DNA of 11,533 nucleotides from CAZJYT01 sp964550325 (GCA_964550325.1 CAZJYT010000026.1:1-11533); one strand, 5' to 3'; counted from the first letter of the stretch, positions 1 to 7,634 are shown. The notes: a model not told the origin generated them from the sequence alone. A program made the numbers and translations.

Positions 1-199
1 ATATTTCATATTTTTCCAAAAGTTTTTTTATTAACTGAAACATTGAATAAGTTTTCCCCGCCCTCCTTGGTCCAATTATTGAAATAACCCTTTTTATTGG
101 AATTTCTATTGGTATTTTTAAGCTTCTTTCTATAAGCCAAGGAAGTCTTTTTTCATGAAAATCTTTTATTACGGTTGCTAGTTTTTCTTTGTTTATCAT
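1..199 (-). CDS. P-loop ATPase, N-terminal part (DUF4143-type ATP-binding protein), cut by window edge
   Basis: Reading leftward from the ATG at 199, an open frame of 66 codons runs off the window with no stop. It begins MINKEKLATVIKDFHEK and carries a Walker A motif, GPRRAGKT, at about residues 43-50, preceded by a beta-strand-like VISII. The layout 'RSLKIPIEIPIKRVISIIGPRRAGKT' (basic residue, short leader, then GxRRxGKT) is typical of the ATP-binding proteins that carry a C-terminal DUF4143 domain. These are common in archaea and CPR bacteria and are of poorly known, probably nucleic-acid- or defence-related function. The rest, including Walker B and the C-terminal domain, lies outside the window. 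No clear Shine-Dalgarno site precedes the ATG; an ATG nine bases further upstream is followed at once by a stop. The family is likely, the function unknown. Confidence 0.72.
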   Translation of the reverse strand, partial: MINKEKLATVIKDFHEKRLPWLIERSLKIPIEIPIKRVISIIGPRRAGKTYSMFQLIKKLLEKYEI

Positions 200-390
200 A
201 AGTATTACATAGAAGGAAACTTTTTTAAAAAATTTCCCCCTATCTTGATTATTTAAATTTTACCTAATTGCTCAATGTTTAGCAACTCAAAGTTCCAACA
301 ATCAAAATACCGGTTAAGACTTTAGTTTTTTTGAGCGGATGATTGTTAAAATATCATTTTAAATTTTAGCAAAGTTTATCTATAAAAATA

Positions 391-441
391 CAATTTATCT
401 TCTCCTTAAGAATTTCGCGCAACAATTTGTTAAACCTCCAT
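391..441 (-). pseudogene. Dead 5' stub, homologous to the start of the ORF at 3724
   Basis: Read on the minus strand from the ATG at 441, 48 bases align without a gap to the first 16 codons of the ORF at 3569-3724, with 37 identities. Two differences make stops here: codon 4 CAA is TAA and codon 12 TGG is TAA. Similarity also extends upstream, where both copies carry ATTAACAAAATTT before the ATG. The spacing is about 11 bases shorter here, and the -35/-10 hexamers that are consensus in the other copy are lost. The encoded start in the intact copy, MEIQQIVEQNPWWEDK, resembles my recollection of the N-termini of some AAA-type ATP-binding proteins, the class of the neighbouring gene at 1-199. 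That family link is weaker than the pairwise match. Confidence 0.6.
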
Positions 442-483
442 TTCAGACTTTAAAGATAAATTTTGTTAATCATAGAGATGATT

Positions 484-513
484 TTGACTTTTTCTTGACT
501 TTCGAATTAAAAT
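484..513 (+). promoter_or_regulatory. Sigma-70-type promoter of the NTPase gene
   Basis: TTGACT (484-489), an 18-base spacer and TAAAAT (508-513) form a good housekeeping-type promoter. A second TTGACT at 495-500 is too close to this -10 to pair with it. Transcription would start near 520, giving a leader of about 20 bases before the ATG at 541. Confidence 0.6.
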
Positions 514-540
514 TTTTAAGAGCTCGTTTTGGAATTAAAA

Positions 541-1056
541 ATGAAAATAAAAAATATCTTTATTACAGGAAAGCCAGGATGTGGAAAAACGACTTTAATA
601 AAAGAGATCTTAAAAAAACTGAAATCAAAAATTTCAGGTTTCTATACTGAAGAAATAAGAGAAAAGGGAGAAAGGATTGGTTTTAAAATAAAAACATTAG
701 ATAAAAAAGAAGGAATCTTAGCCCATATTAATCTTAAAAGCAGATATCAATTAGGAAAATACAAGGTGAATTTGAAAGACTTAGAGGAAATCGGGGTCTT
801 AGCAATTAAGAGAGCAATAAAAGAGAAAAAAATTGTTTTGATTGATGAAATTGGAAAAATGGAACTTTTTTCAGAAAAATTTAAAAGTGCAGTTTTAAAA
901 GCCCTAAATTCAGAAAATAAGGTTTTGGGAACAATAATGCTAAAAAGAAATCCCTTTTGTGATAAAATAAAAAAAAGAAAAGACACAAAGATTTTTTATT
1001 TAAAAAGAGAAGGCTTTGAAGAGATAAAAAGGAAATTGGAAATTATTTTGAAATAA
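541..1056 (+). CDS. THEP1-family nucleoside-triphosphatase
   Basis: The 171-residue protein matches the THEP1/NTPCR family of small P-loop NTPases, which hydrolyse ATP, GTP and other NTPs in vitro and whose cellular role is unsettled. Walker A is GKPGCGKTT at residues 10-18. The family signature GFYTEEIRE is at 33-41, followed by GERIGFKI. Walker B with its extension, IVLIDEIGKMEL, is at 98-109 (D102, E103). The length is normal for the family. I chose the ATG at 541 because family members begin only a few residues before the P-loop. An in-frame TTG at 529 would add four residues, and the promoter suits either. No strong Shine-Dalgarno is present, only a GGA about 8 bases upstream. It is a single-gene unit converging on the methyltransferase with 17 bases between stops and no obvious terminator. 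The family call is secure; the biological role is not. Confidence 0.9.
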   Translation: MKIKNIFITGKPGCGKTTLIKEILKKLKSKISGFYTEEIREKGERIGFKIKTLDKKEGILAHINLKSRYQLGKYKVNLKDLEEIGVLAIKRAIKEKKIVLIDEIGKMELFSEKFKSAVLKALNSENKVLGTIMLKRNPFCDKIKKRKDTKIFYLKREGFEEIKRKLEIILK

Positions 1057-1073
1057 AGCAGGATACTCAGTTT

Positions 1074-1706
1074 TTATTTTACTCCCCTAATTACCACAAA
1101 TCCTCCTTCTCCATAACCTTCTTTTGGGACTTCAATCTCAGTAAGTTCTTGAGGATTTTTAAAAATGGTCTGACAGATTTTGATATCTCTAAACCTTAAT
1201 TTTTCAAGAAAATCCAAAATTTCTCTCACAGAATAAAAATTGGCATATTTTAAAAATTTACTTTTTTCTCTTTTTGACTGATAGAGCTTTCCTAAAAAGC
1301 TTTCTTTGTCAATTATCCCCAAAATTAGAGAGCCTCCAGGTTTTAAAATCCTCTTTGCTTCAAAAAGAGCTGTTAGGGGGTCTTTCACAAAACAAATGGT
1401 TGAAGCCAATAATACAAACTCAAAAGAGGAATCTTCAAAGGGAAGATTCTCAGCTACTCCCTTTATAACTTTTATTCCTCTCTTTCTTGCTATCTCTACC
1501 ATTGCGGTAGCAGGTTCCACTCCCAGTTTAATTCCTAGGGGAATAGCAAATCTTCCTGTTCCCACTCCAATTTCTAATCCTCTTTTATTTTTTGGAGTAA
1601 ATTTTTTAAATGCCAAAATTTCAGATTCATAGGCAAACCTGTTTTCATCATACCAACTATCATATTCTTTGGCATATTTTTCAAAAATTTCAATATTATT
1701 AGACAT
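1074..1706 (-). CDS. Class I SAM-dependent methyltransferase
   Basis: This 210-residue cytoplasmic protein has the Rossmann-fold methyltransferase pattern of the Methyltransf_11/UbiE-like group. Motif I is GLEIGVGTGRF (residues 43-53), and the acidic residue after strand 2 is in VEPA (E64). The motif III region is GVAENLPFEDSSFE (83-96), with the usual 'D/E-x-LPF' adenine-binding turn. Strand 4 is FVLLASTICFV and the LKPGG turn is at 121-125. The N-terminus, IFEKYAKEYDSWYDEN, is typical of small-molecule methyltransferases with an 'FD..A..YD.WF' opening. The substrate cannot be told from sequence. It lies 62 bases downstream of the secreted peptidase on the same strand and may be cotranscribed with it. 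Two Shine-Dalgarno-like sequences precede it: CTCCTT at 1723-1728 (16 bases from the ATG, rather far) and a perfect AAAGGAGG at 1736-1743. Confidence 0.9.
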   Translation of the reverse strand: MSNNIEIFEKYAKEYDSWYDENRFAYESEILAFKKFTPKNKRGLEIGVGTGRFAIPLGIKLGVEPATAMVEIARKRGIKVIKGVAENLPFEDSSFEFVLLASTICFVKDPLTALFEAKRILKPGGSLILGIIDKESFLGKLYQSKREKSKFLKYANFYSVREILDFLEKLRFRDIKICQTIFKNPQELTEIEVPKEGYGEGGFVVIRGVK

Positions 1707-1768
1707 TTTTGTGTTTATTTATCTCCTTCAAATCTCCTCCTTTAAAAGGTAACCTTTACTTTCTGCTC

Positions 1769-3478
1769 TTATTTTGATGAGATTAATTCATTTAACTTCT
1801 TTTTGATTCCTCTTCCTACAAAACCTGTACATCTCACTTCATAGCCAGCATATTGAGAGATCTCTTTTTTGTATTTCTGGCATAAACACTGAACACCTTT
1901 TTTAGTCTTAGGTCCAAACCATTGAGTAAAATTTATTCCTGAAATGCAATTTTCTTTGGCTAAAATCTCTTTAAGATAAATGACATCTTTACTTCTTATA
2001 CCATAATAAAGATTCTTTCTAAAGGTAAAATCCTTTGGAATTTCAAAAGCTCTTTTATTTAAAATTTCTTCAATCTTCCTCTTTATCTCAGAAATTTCTC
2101 TCTTTAATCTCTCAATTTCTTTTATCAGCTCCTCTTTGGAAACAGCTTTTTGAATTTGTGCCGAAACAGAAAGAGAAAAAGAATGGAAAAGCTCTTTTTC
2201 TACAAGGTTTGAGGTTGTAGTTTGAGAGGAAATGATCAGGGTAAGATTTTCCCAATTATTAGGGAAATTTTCAAAAAATAGCTCCCCTCTTTGATTTTCA
2301 TCCAAATTTAAATACTCAACCTCACACTTTTTTGTTTCTTTACATAAAACATATGCCAAAGAAAATTTAGCCTTATCCTCACCATCAAAAATTATCCTTA
2401 AATTCCCTTCCCCACCAAAAATCTTATACCAATATCCCGACCAGTCTTTGATTGAGTAATTAAGAGAAAGCTCTGTTTTTTGAGTAGTGGGTAAAAAAAT
2501 TAGGGTAGGAATAATTTTTAGGTCCTTTAGATTTTCATTTTTGTAGCAAAATTTTTCTCCTAAACTGCAGTCTTGAAGATAAAGAGCAATTAGCCAGTTG
2601 GTAAAGATTTGACCAAAATCTTCCTTGAAATTGTTTTTTTCTAAAGCAAAATTGATGGAATCAATTCCAGTTTTTTTTGAATGAAGAGAATCAACTAAAA
2701 TATCTATTCCATAATGGTCTACTAAATACTGGGTAAAAAGATTTATCACGCCATAGTCTGATTTTTCATTTTTCCATTCTATCAAAGAATCATGGGGATA
2801 TTCTAAAAAGTTTCTTACCCTCTGTTGAAGATTACTCTCTTTATATTCTTTGTCATATCCTATCAAAGTGGGAGCATACTCTGCCCTGGCTTCATTAAGC
2901 CAAACATCTTCAGAAACCCCTCTCAGCCTATCTTTTTGATTGAAGGTAATTAAATGCAAAAATTCATGGGCTAAATGACTTTCTATAAGTGGCGAAGTTA
3001 AATCTTTGCAATTTAAATAAACCATTTCTCTCTCATTTGATCTTGGATTTTGAATTTTTAAATATTCATTTCCATTATTAAAATACCCCCCTACTCCCTT
3101 TTTCATTTGATGAAATAAAATGGTAACTCTTTCATCATCATCAATCCCAGGAGACCACTCTTTGCCAAAAGTTGAAGTTAAAGTAGGGTAGATATTTTGG
3201 TCAAATTCTTTTGAGAGGGTTTTTAAATTTTCTTTTACCTCTTCTTTTTCACCTTCTGTTAAATTTTGATACCAACTGCTTTCAACATAAAAATAACCAT
3301 ATTTTGAAATCTCAAACAAAGTAGCCTCAATCTTTTCCCTTTTTTTAACATCATAATCTGAGTCAACAAAAAAATTAACCTTTTGATTTAAAACATCAGC
3401 TTTCAAACCAAAAGGGAAAAGCAAGACAAAAACTATCAAGAAAATTTTAATTTTTTTAATTTTCTCAAAAACAAACAT
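1769..3478 (-). CDS. Secreted zinc metallopeptidase (M30/M6-like gluzincin) with C-terminal peptidoglycan-binding-like module
   Basis: The 569-residue exported protein starts with a basic segment and hydrophobic stretch (about residues 10-27, ending FGLKA-D), a signal peptide or membrane anchor. The zinc motif HEFLH is at 171-175. The downstream glutamate of gluzincins fits WLNEARAEYA (about 193-202), the arrangement seen in hyicolysin-like M30 and related secreted peptidases; all catalytic residues appear present. A middle beta-rich region (about 330-435) is unassigned. A charged coiled coil follows at about 447-475. The last ~90 residues form a PG_binding_1-like module (FRKNLYYGIRSKDVIYLKEIL, then FGPKTKKG and CQKYK, ending CTGFVGRGIKKKLNELI) closely resembling one in the S-layer-like protein. 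I prefer the ATG at 3478 over a TTG at 3496, which puts a Cys and polar residues before the signal. TAAAAT lies just upstream (3487-3492), so the mRNA may be nearly leaderless, though no good -35 is visible. Confidence 0.85.
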   Translation of the reverse strand: MFVFEKIKKIKIFLIVFVLLFPFGLKADVLNQKVNFFVDSDYDVKKREKIEATLFEISKYGYFYVESSWYQNLTEGEKEEVKENLKTLSKEFDQNIYPTLTSTFGKEWSPGIDDDERVTILFHQMKKGVGGYFNNGNEYLKIQNPRSNEREMVYLNCKDLTSPLIESHLAHEFLHLITFNQKDRLRGVSEDVWLNEARAEYAPTLIGYDKEYKESNLQQRVRNFLEYPHDSLIEWKNEKSDYGVINLFTQYLVDHYGIDILVDSLHSKKTGIDSINFALEKNNFKEDFGQIFTNWLIALYLQDCSLGEKFCYKNENLKDLKIIPTLIFLPTTQKTELSLNYSIKDWSGYWYKIFGGEGNLRIIFDGEDKAKFSLAYVLCKETKKCEVEYLNLDENQRGELFFENFPNNWENLTLIISSQTTTSNLVEKELFHSFSLSVSAQIQKAVSKEELIKEIERLKREISEIKRKIEEILNKRAFEIPKDFTFRKNLYYGIRSKDVIYLKEILAKENCISGINFTQWFGPKTKKGVQCLCQKYKKEISQYAGYEVRCTGFVGRGIKKKLNELISSK

Positions 3479-3531
3479 ATCACAAAATTTTACCAAAATT
3501 TGCTTTTAAAAAAAAGAAAAAATCGAACAAT

Positions 3532-3554
3532 TTCACTGGCTAGATAGCAGTGAA
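3532..3554 (-). terminator. Possible terminator after the truncated ORF
   Basis: The inverted repeat TTCACT/AGTGAA (extended by GC/GC around a short loop) lies 15 bases past the stop of the 51-codon ORF on the minus strand. A U-rich run follows after about nine bases. T-runs also follow directly on the plus strand, so it may work either way, although no plus-strand gene needs one here. The stem is short. Confidence 0.4.
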
Positions 3555-3568
3555 TTTTTTGTTTTTTG

Positions 3569-3724
3569 TTAATCTCTGGTTCTTGAATAATTTAAAAAAC
3601 CTGACCTTAAAAAGGTAAACAAAAGAGAGAGAATTTCATTGAGAAAGCAATTCATTTTCATCTTCTTTGATTTTCTCTTATCTTCCCACCAAGGATTTTG
3701 TTCAACAATTTGTTGAATCTCCAT
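3569..3724 (-). pseudogene. Truncated 51-codon ORF, relic of an ATPase-type gene start
   Basis: The ATG at 3724 opens a 51-residue frame ending in TAA at 3569. It begins MEIQQIVEQNPWWEDKRK and then loses any family character, running into a Leu/Phe-rich tail (NCFLNEILSLLFTFLRS). The first 16 codons match the dead stub at 391-441, 37 of 48 bases. The opening, with its Asn-Pro-Trp-Trp, looks like the N-terminus of larger ATP-binding proteins of the DUF4143 class, so I read this as a gene whose body was deleted while promoter and start survived. It could instead be a genuine small protein: it has a consensus promoter, a start, a stop and a possible terminator. No Shine-Dalgarno is seen beyond GGAG overlapping codons 1-2. 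Confidence 0.5.
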
Positions 3725-3745
3725 ATTGATATTTAACTATCAAAA

Positions 3746-3774
3746 ATTATAAAAATTTTGTTAATTATTGTCAA
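3746..3774 (-). promoter_or_regulatory. Perfect consensus sigma-70 promoter for the truncated ORF
   Basis: On the minus strand, TTGACA (3769-3774), exactly 17 bases, then TATAAT (3746-3751). Both hexamers are perfect. Transcription would start near 3739, giving a leader of about 15 bases before the ATG at 3724. The homologous position of the stub at 391-441 has lost both hexamers. Confidence 0.7.
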
Positions 3775-3787
3775 AAAATGCAACATT

Positions 3788-3807
3788 TTTGACATTTAAG
3801 TGTCAAA
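3788..3807. promoter_or_regulatory. Operator-like palindrome beside the consensus promoter
   Basis: TTTGACATTTAAGTGTCAAA is a 20-base palindrome with one mismatched pair (positions 8 and 13). It sits 13 bases upstream of the -35 on the minus strand. The -35 itself (TGTCAA on plus) forms a second, bulged inverted repeat with the left arm of the palindrome (TGTCAAAAAA.TG / CATTTTTGACA). The TGTCA word therefore occurs three times in 40 bases, consistent with a binding site for a dimeric regulator. No regulator is identified. Confidence 0.45.
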
Positions 3808-3816
3808 TAATGAAAT

Positions 3817-3930
3817 TTAAAAAGCTTTAAAATTCTTTTTGATATAAAGCAAAATACCAAGGCGGGAATTATTATCGTTTGACCAAGTATCCAAAATTTC
3901 TTTAATGCCAGTGGTTTTTGTCAGCTGTTG
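3817..3930 (-). pseudogene. Possible C-terminal gene fragment without a start
   Basis: On the minus strand, a 37-codon open stretch lies between a TAG at 3931-3933 and a TAA at 3817-3819. Its composition is protein-like (TGIKEILDTWSNDNNSRLG, then ILLYIKKNFKAF) but it has no start codon. I do not recognise a family. It may be a leftover C-terminus of a deleted gene or chance; with the truncated ORF next to it, decay of a former gene region is plausible. The rest of the gap 3479-4043 holds only the promoter, palindrome and terminators listed separately. Confidence 0.2.
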
Positions 3931-3989
3931 CTAAAGAAAGCAACAACTCTTTTGTAATCTAATGTGAATCAGATCCTTGTTATAAAAAC

Positions 3990-4020
3990 AAAAAGCCTCG
4001 GCTGAGCGCCGAGGCTTTTT
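3990..4020 (-). terminator. Strong intrinsic terminator of the S-layer-like gene
   Basis: A perfect 13-bp stem, AAAAAGCCTCGGC / GCCGAGGCTTTTT, with a 5-base loop begins 24 bases past the stop codon of the 1196-residue gene. On the minus strand the U-tract TTTTTGTTTTTATA follows. The A/T ends make it able to work in both directions, but only the minus strand has a gene leading into it. Confidence 0.9.
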
Positions 4021-4043
4021 GCCGCCCACAAGGAAAAGCGGGA

Positions 4044-7000
4044 TTAGTAAGTGAGGGTATTTCCGTATAACGGGAAGGTCTTAGTCAAGCTACTCTGAAC
4101 AGCAGTAGATACTCCATCATCCCAATTCACATCAGCACCAGAGTTGATGTAGAACTGAATTCTGGAACCAGCATTACTACCTGAAGTTACTCCACAGTCT
4201 GAGGTATCTCCTTTCAAGTAGAAGGTCTTGGTTACACCAGCAGGAATTGGGTAACCATTGGTGTACACTCCGGTGACATCTAAAGTGGTAGTAGCTCCAT
4301 TAATAGTAGTGCCGGCCGCAATAGTACTAGAGGCAATGTAGCTCGTCAAATCAGTGCTATCGTAGAGATAGAATACTCTATTAGCAGCCGTTGTAGCATT
4401 ACCCGTCCCTTGGGTGTAGTTAATGGTGAATTTCACAGAATTCAAGTAAGCATCGTAGGAGCCATTATTGGTCACATCAAAGTACAAGACATATTGATTA
4501 GCGCTTGGGAAACTGGAACCGAAAGGAGAACTACTATTCAAGGCAAAGGTTACTTTTGTCTTGTAGGTGTACATTGTATTACCCAGAATATCACTGCTAG
4601 GCTGACTACTACCAGAGTTTCCACTTACCGTTCCTTTATAAGTCACATCTCCGCTGGCAATTCCTAATTTTACAGCAGCTCCTGAAGAAGCGTATTCATA
4701 GGTATTCACATCAGCCTTGATCACTAAATATTTGGTACTATTAGCTGATATCACCCAAGGAGAACCAGAAAGATCAAAGGTAACAGTTCCATCTGAGGCT
4801 AAAGAAGAAACAGTAGAACCAATCTGAGTACCATCTCCATCATATAAAGCAATGTTTTTCACGGTACTGGTAGGAGCACCACCTGAAAGGGTAGCAGTCA
4901 ATTTAATCTGGGTTACTTCAACTCCTTCTCCTGAGCCGGTTTCAAACTTTAGTTTGTTAAACTCTACTCCAGAAGTTCCCATTACCACCTGAGCTGATTT
5001 TGGTTGATCACTCGCTGCACTCACAGTCAAGGAACCTGCTTCAGCAATATAGAGCTGTTGACCAGTTACATTGGTAGTGTAATTCACAGAAGTGTTAGTA
5101 ACCTTACCTGTTCCATCCACCTCATCTAACACAATATAACCTGCACTACCAGTTGAAGCAGAGGTCTTAATATCTGCATAGACATAGATAGTTGCTTGCT
5201 CGCTCGCTGCCAAACTAATATAAGGAGAAGGATAGAAGGTATAACTGCTACCAGTTGTCAAAGAAGACTGAGTAGAGCCAATCTGAACTCCTGAGTCTTT
5301 GGTTCCTTTATATACCTTCAGATTTTGAAGATTGTTAAAGGCAGAACCACTGTCTGTAATCTTAATAGCGGTAACATCTGCTCCTTCTGCTGCTCCCGCA
5401 GTAACTACAAAGGAACCCACTAAAACCTCGTTAGCTCCAGGAACACCAGTGGTATTAGAAGAAGACCAATCACCCACTGCCTGGTTCTTTGCTGCTGACA
5501 AAGCACCAGAAGCAATGCTTAACTGATAACCAGAAGCTGTTCCAACACTAACTGAAGCTAAAGAATCTTTTCCTTGAGCAGAAACACTACTAATTTTTAC
5601 AGTGAAGCTTTCGTTACCATCAAATTTACTACCAGCAGAGGTCTTAATATCTGCTTTAATTGCTAAGGTATGAGTCTCTCCATCAGCTGGCACAATAAAG
5701 GTGTTGCCAAAGGTGAAAGATTTAGCAGTACAACCTGATTCTGTAGCAGCAGTATTCAAGTTCTTAGTGGTTCCCTTTTGAGCCCCATCAAAGTAAATTT
5801 TTCCTTGGTACATTCCATCACTCGTAGTTAAATTGGTACCATAAACTACAATTGACATTGAGCTAATCTTTACATCCTCTCCCGTTGCCTTTACATCAAA
5901 TTTAGCAATCGTCACATTGGTAGCTTCATTTGCCACATTTCCAGAGGGAGAGTCAGACGCCCTTGAAATGGTAAGCTTACCGGTATTAATGGTAGTAGAA
6001 TTACCTGCCTGCACGATACTCCAAGAATCTGTCTGATTTGGCTTAATGTAGACTCCATATTGGGTGTCATAAGCCAAGATATCTGTCATATTTTGAATAC
6101 TAAATCGGAAGGTTCTGTTGGTTCCACCAACAATATCTGCTTTCAGATGCATATTCTTTGTCACTCCTTTATCAATTACCAAGGGATCACTGCTTAAGTC
6201 AAAAGTGACAGTCTTATCTGAAGCCATATTAGCTACCTCTGCTATCAAAGTGGCACCATCGTAAAGTTTGAAGTTCTGGAGATCGTCAGCATCAGTAGAA
6301 CCAATATTAGTAAATACCAACTTTCTCACCTCAATCTTCTGATCTTGAACTTCAAGGGTAAAGTTAAATACCTCTGCATCTTCTTGAGGATCCATTGCTG
6401 AGGGTGGATTGCTTCCATTTTCTACAGTCAGCTTACCCAAATCGTCAGTATTAGCAGTAGACATATAATTGCCAGTCAATGGGAAAGTTCCATTTACCGC
6501 TGAGGCATCAGAAACAATGCTGTCAGCTGATTCAATGCTAAAGCGAATGGTTTTTCCAGAAGCGGTTCCATTAGCTAAGTCTGCTTTTAAGGTAATGGTC
6601 TTTGACTCTCCAGCAGGAATAGTGAAAAGTCCGGCACTATTTGAGAAGGTCAAAACACTATTAGAAAAGCTATTATACTCAGCTAATAAGGTCTCTCCTT
6701 CGGAAAGATAGGCTTGGGAGATATTGGAATCAGCAGAAATTCCTGAGCGGGTAAATTTAATCTCAGTTACTTTTACTTCTGAAGCATCACCGTTGGTAAA
6801 TTTCACTTTCAAGAAGGGAATTAAAGATTGAGCTCCATCTCCAGAAGCAGAATCAGCAACGATAGTAGCAGAAACAGGATTATCTTCTGCCAATTCCACA
6901 CTCAAACCTTCTCCAATCTGTTGTTCTTCCTCATGACAGGCAGAATCATACCAATAATAACCTACTGCGGTACATTCTTCTTCAGTGGTGATTTCATCAG

Positions 7001-7634
7001 CAGATTTTTTGACACAGCTTCCATCTACGCATTTATAACCTAAATCACATTCAGCATCGCTGGTACAGGCTTGAGCAGGAGGTTGTTGAGGTTGTTGTTG
7101 TTCAGCAGCCTCTAACAATTCATTCAACTTTGCTCTGTTTCCACTACCAACAAATCCAGTACAACCTACCTCATAACCAGCGTAGGCTGAAATGTCGGCT
7201 TTATATTTTTGACAAAAGCTAATCACTGCATTTTTGGTTTTGGTGCCAAAATATTCACTTCCGGTCCAGCTTTCGTGATCAGGTACTTCTACATCTAAAA
7301 CTTTTTTCAAATAGACAACATCAGAATCTACCATTCCATAAGAAAGATTCTTTTCAAATCTAAATCCAGCAGGAACCCCTTCATATGTAGTCTGGGTTAC
7401 TTCTCCAGTAGTTCCTTCAGTAGTTTCTCCCTGTCCCTGTAACTGAGTTAACTGTTGTTGAAGCTGTTGAAGCTGTTGATTCAATTCGGCAATGTATTCT
7501 TGAAGCTCTTCAGTAGTACATTTTGACAAGTCACTCCGACACTCATCACTAATTGTGGCAAAGGTTGTACCACCAACCACTAAAGAAAAGGCAAAAACTA
7601 AAGCTACGATAAATAATTTTTTTAGATTACTCAT
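4044..7634 (-). CDS. Large secreted S-layer-like surface protein with six repeated beta domains
   Basis: This 1196-residue protein probably forms or dominates the cell surface layer. Residues 1-26 are a signal peptide (KK, then LFIVALVFAFSLVVGG, cleavage near TTFA-T). A Cys pair (C32, C39) and a Gln/Leu-rich coiled coil (41-67) follow. Residues 90-175 form a PG_binding_1-like module with Cys141 and Cys158, shared with the neighbouring peptidase. Then come a Gln/Pro linker (178-188) and a small knot-like cluster of four Cys (190-207), with C221 and C233 after it. From about 243 to the end are six related beta-sandwich-like units of roughly 145-165 residues (starting near 243, 398, 551, 711, 868 and 1024). 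Each has a 'V.kI.......L.nlkLYDG...IgS....' core and a closing 'I.aG.tKt.yLkADi' strand. The gene is clearly richer in G+C (about 43% in a sampled stretch) than its neighbours. It has its own promoter, long leader and terminator. No Shine-Dalgarno is adjacent. The S-layer role is inferred. Confidence 0.88.
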   Translation of the reverse strand: MSNLKKLFIVALVFAFSLVVGGTTFATISDECRSDLSKCTTEELQEYIAELNQQLQQLQQQLTQLQGQGETTEGTTGEVTQTTYEGVPAGFRFEKNLSYGMVDSDVVYLKKVLDVEVPDHESWTGSEYFGTKTKNAVISFCQKYKADISAYAGYEVGCTGFVGSGNRAKLNELLEAAEQQQPQQPPAQACTSDAECDLGYKCVDGSCVKKSADEITTEEECTAVGYYWYDSACHEEEQQIGEGLSVELAEDNPVSATIVADSASGDGAQSLIPFLKVKFTNGDASEVKVTEIKFTRSGISADSNISQAYLSEGETLLAEYNSFSNSVLTFSNSAGLFTIPAGESKTITLKADLANGTASGKTIRFSIESADSIVSDASAVNGTFPLTGNYMSTANTDDLGKLTVENGSNPPSAMDPQEDAEVFNFTLEVQDQKIEVRKLVFTNIGSTDADDLQNFKLYDGATLIAEVANMASDKTVTFDLSSDPLVIDKGVTKNMHLKADIVGGTNRTFRFSIQNMTDILAYDTQYGVYIKPNQTDSWSIVQAGNSTTINTGKLTISRASDSPSGNVANEATNVTIAKFDVKATGEDVKISSMSIVVYGTNLTTSDGMYQGKIYFDGAQKGTTKNLNTAATESGCTAKSFTFGNTFIVPADGETHTLAIKADIKTSAGSKFDGNESFTVKISSVSAQGKDSLASVSVGTASGYQLSIASGALSAAKNQAVGDWSSSNTTGVPGANEVLVGSFVVTAGAAEGADVTAIKITDSGSAFNNLQNLKVYKGTKDSGVQIGSTQSSLTTGSSYTFYPSPYISLAASEQATIYVYADIKTSASTGSAGYIVLDEVDGTGKVTNTSVNYTTNVTGQQLYIAEAGSLTVSAASDQPKSAQVVMGTSGVEFNKLKFETGSGEGVEVTQIKLTATLSGGAPTSTVKNIALYDGDGTQIGSTVSSLASDGTVTFDLSGSPWVISANSTKYLVIKADVNTYEYASSGAAVKLGIASGDVTYKGTVSGNSGSSQPSSDILGNTMYTYKTKVTFALNSSSPFGSSFPSANQYVLYFDVTNNGSYDAYLNSVKFTINYTQGTGNATTAANRVFYLYDSTDLTSYIASSTIAAGTTINGATTTLDVTGVYTNGYPIPAGVTKTFYLKGDTSDCGVTSGSNAGSRIQFYINSGADVNWDDGVSTAVQSSLTKTFPLYGNTLTY

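Larger units (their letters stand above)
200..528. other. Non-coding gap between divergent genes
   Basis: About 330 bases without an intact gene. I see a dead 5' gene stub (391-441, listed separately) with a decayed copy of its promoter region up to about 475, and the plus-strand promoter of the NTPase gene (484-513). From 210 to 390 I see only AT-rich sequence with stops in all frames and no convincing hairpin or repeat. Confidence 0.6.

Noticed and set aside
3881..3960. Second terminator from the TGTTGCT / AGCAACA hairpin near 3926-3945
   Set aside because: A short stem with no U-run on either strand; the strong hairpin at 3990-4020 already ends the transcript.
4410..7043. Several plus-strand frames of 64-85 codons inside the surface-protein gene
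   Set aside because: They lie opposite a well-supported long gene, lack ribosome sites and show no domain features; they follow from its higher G+C.
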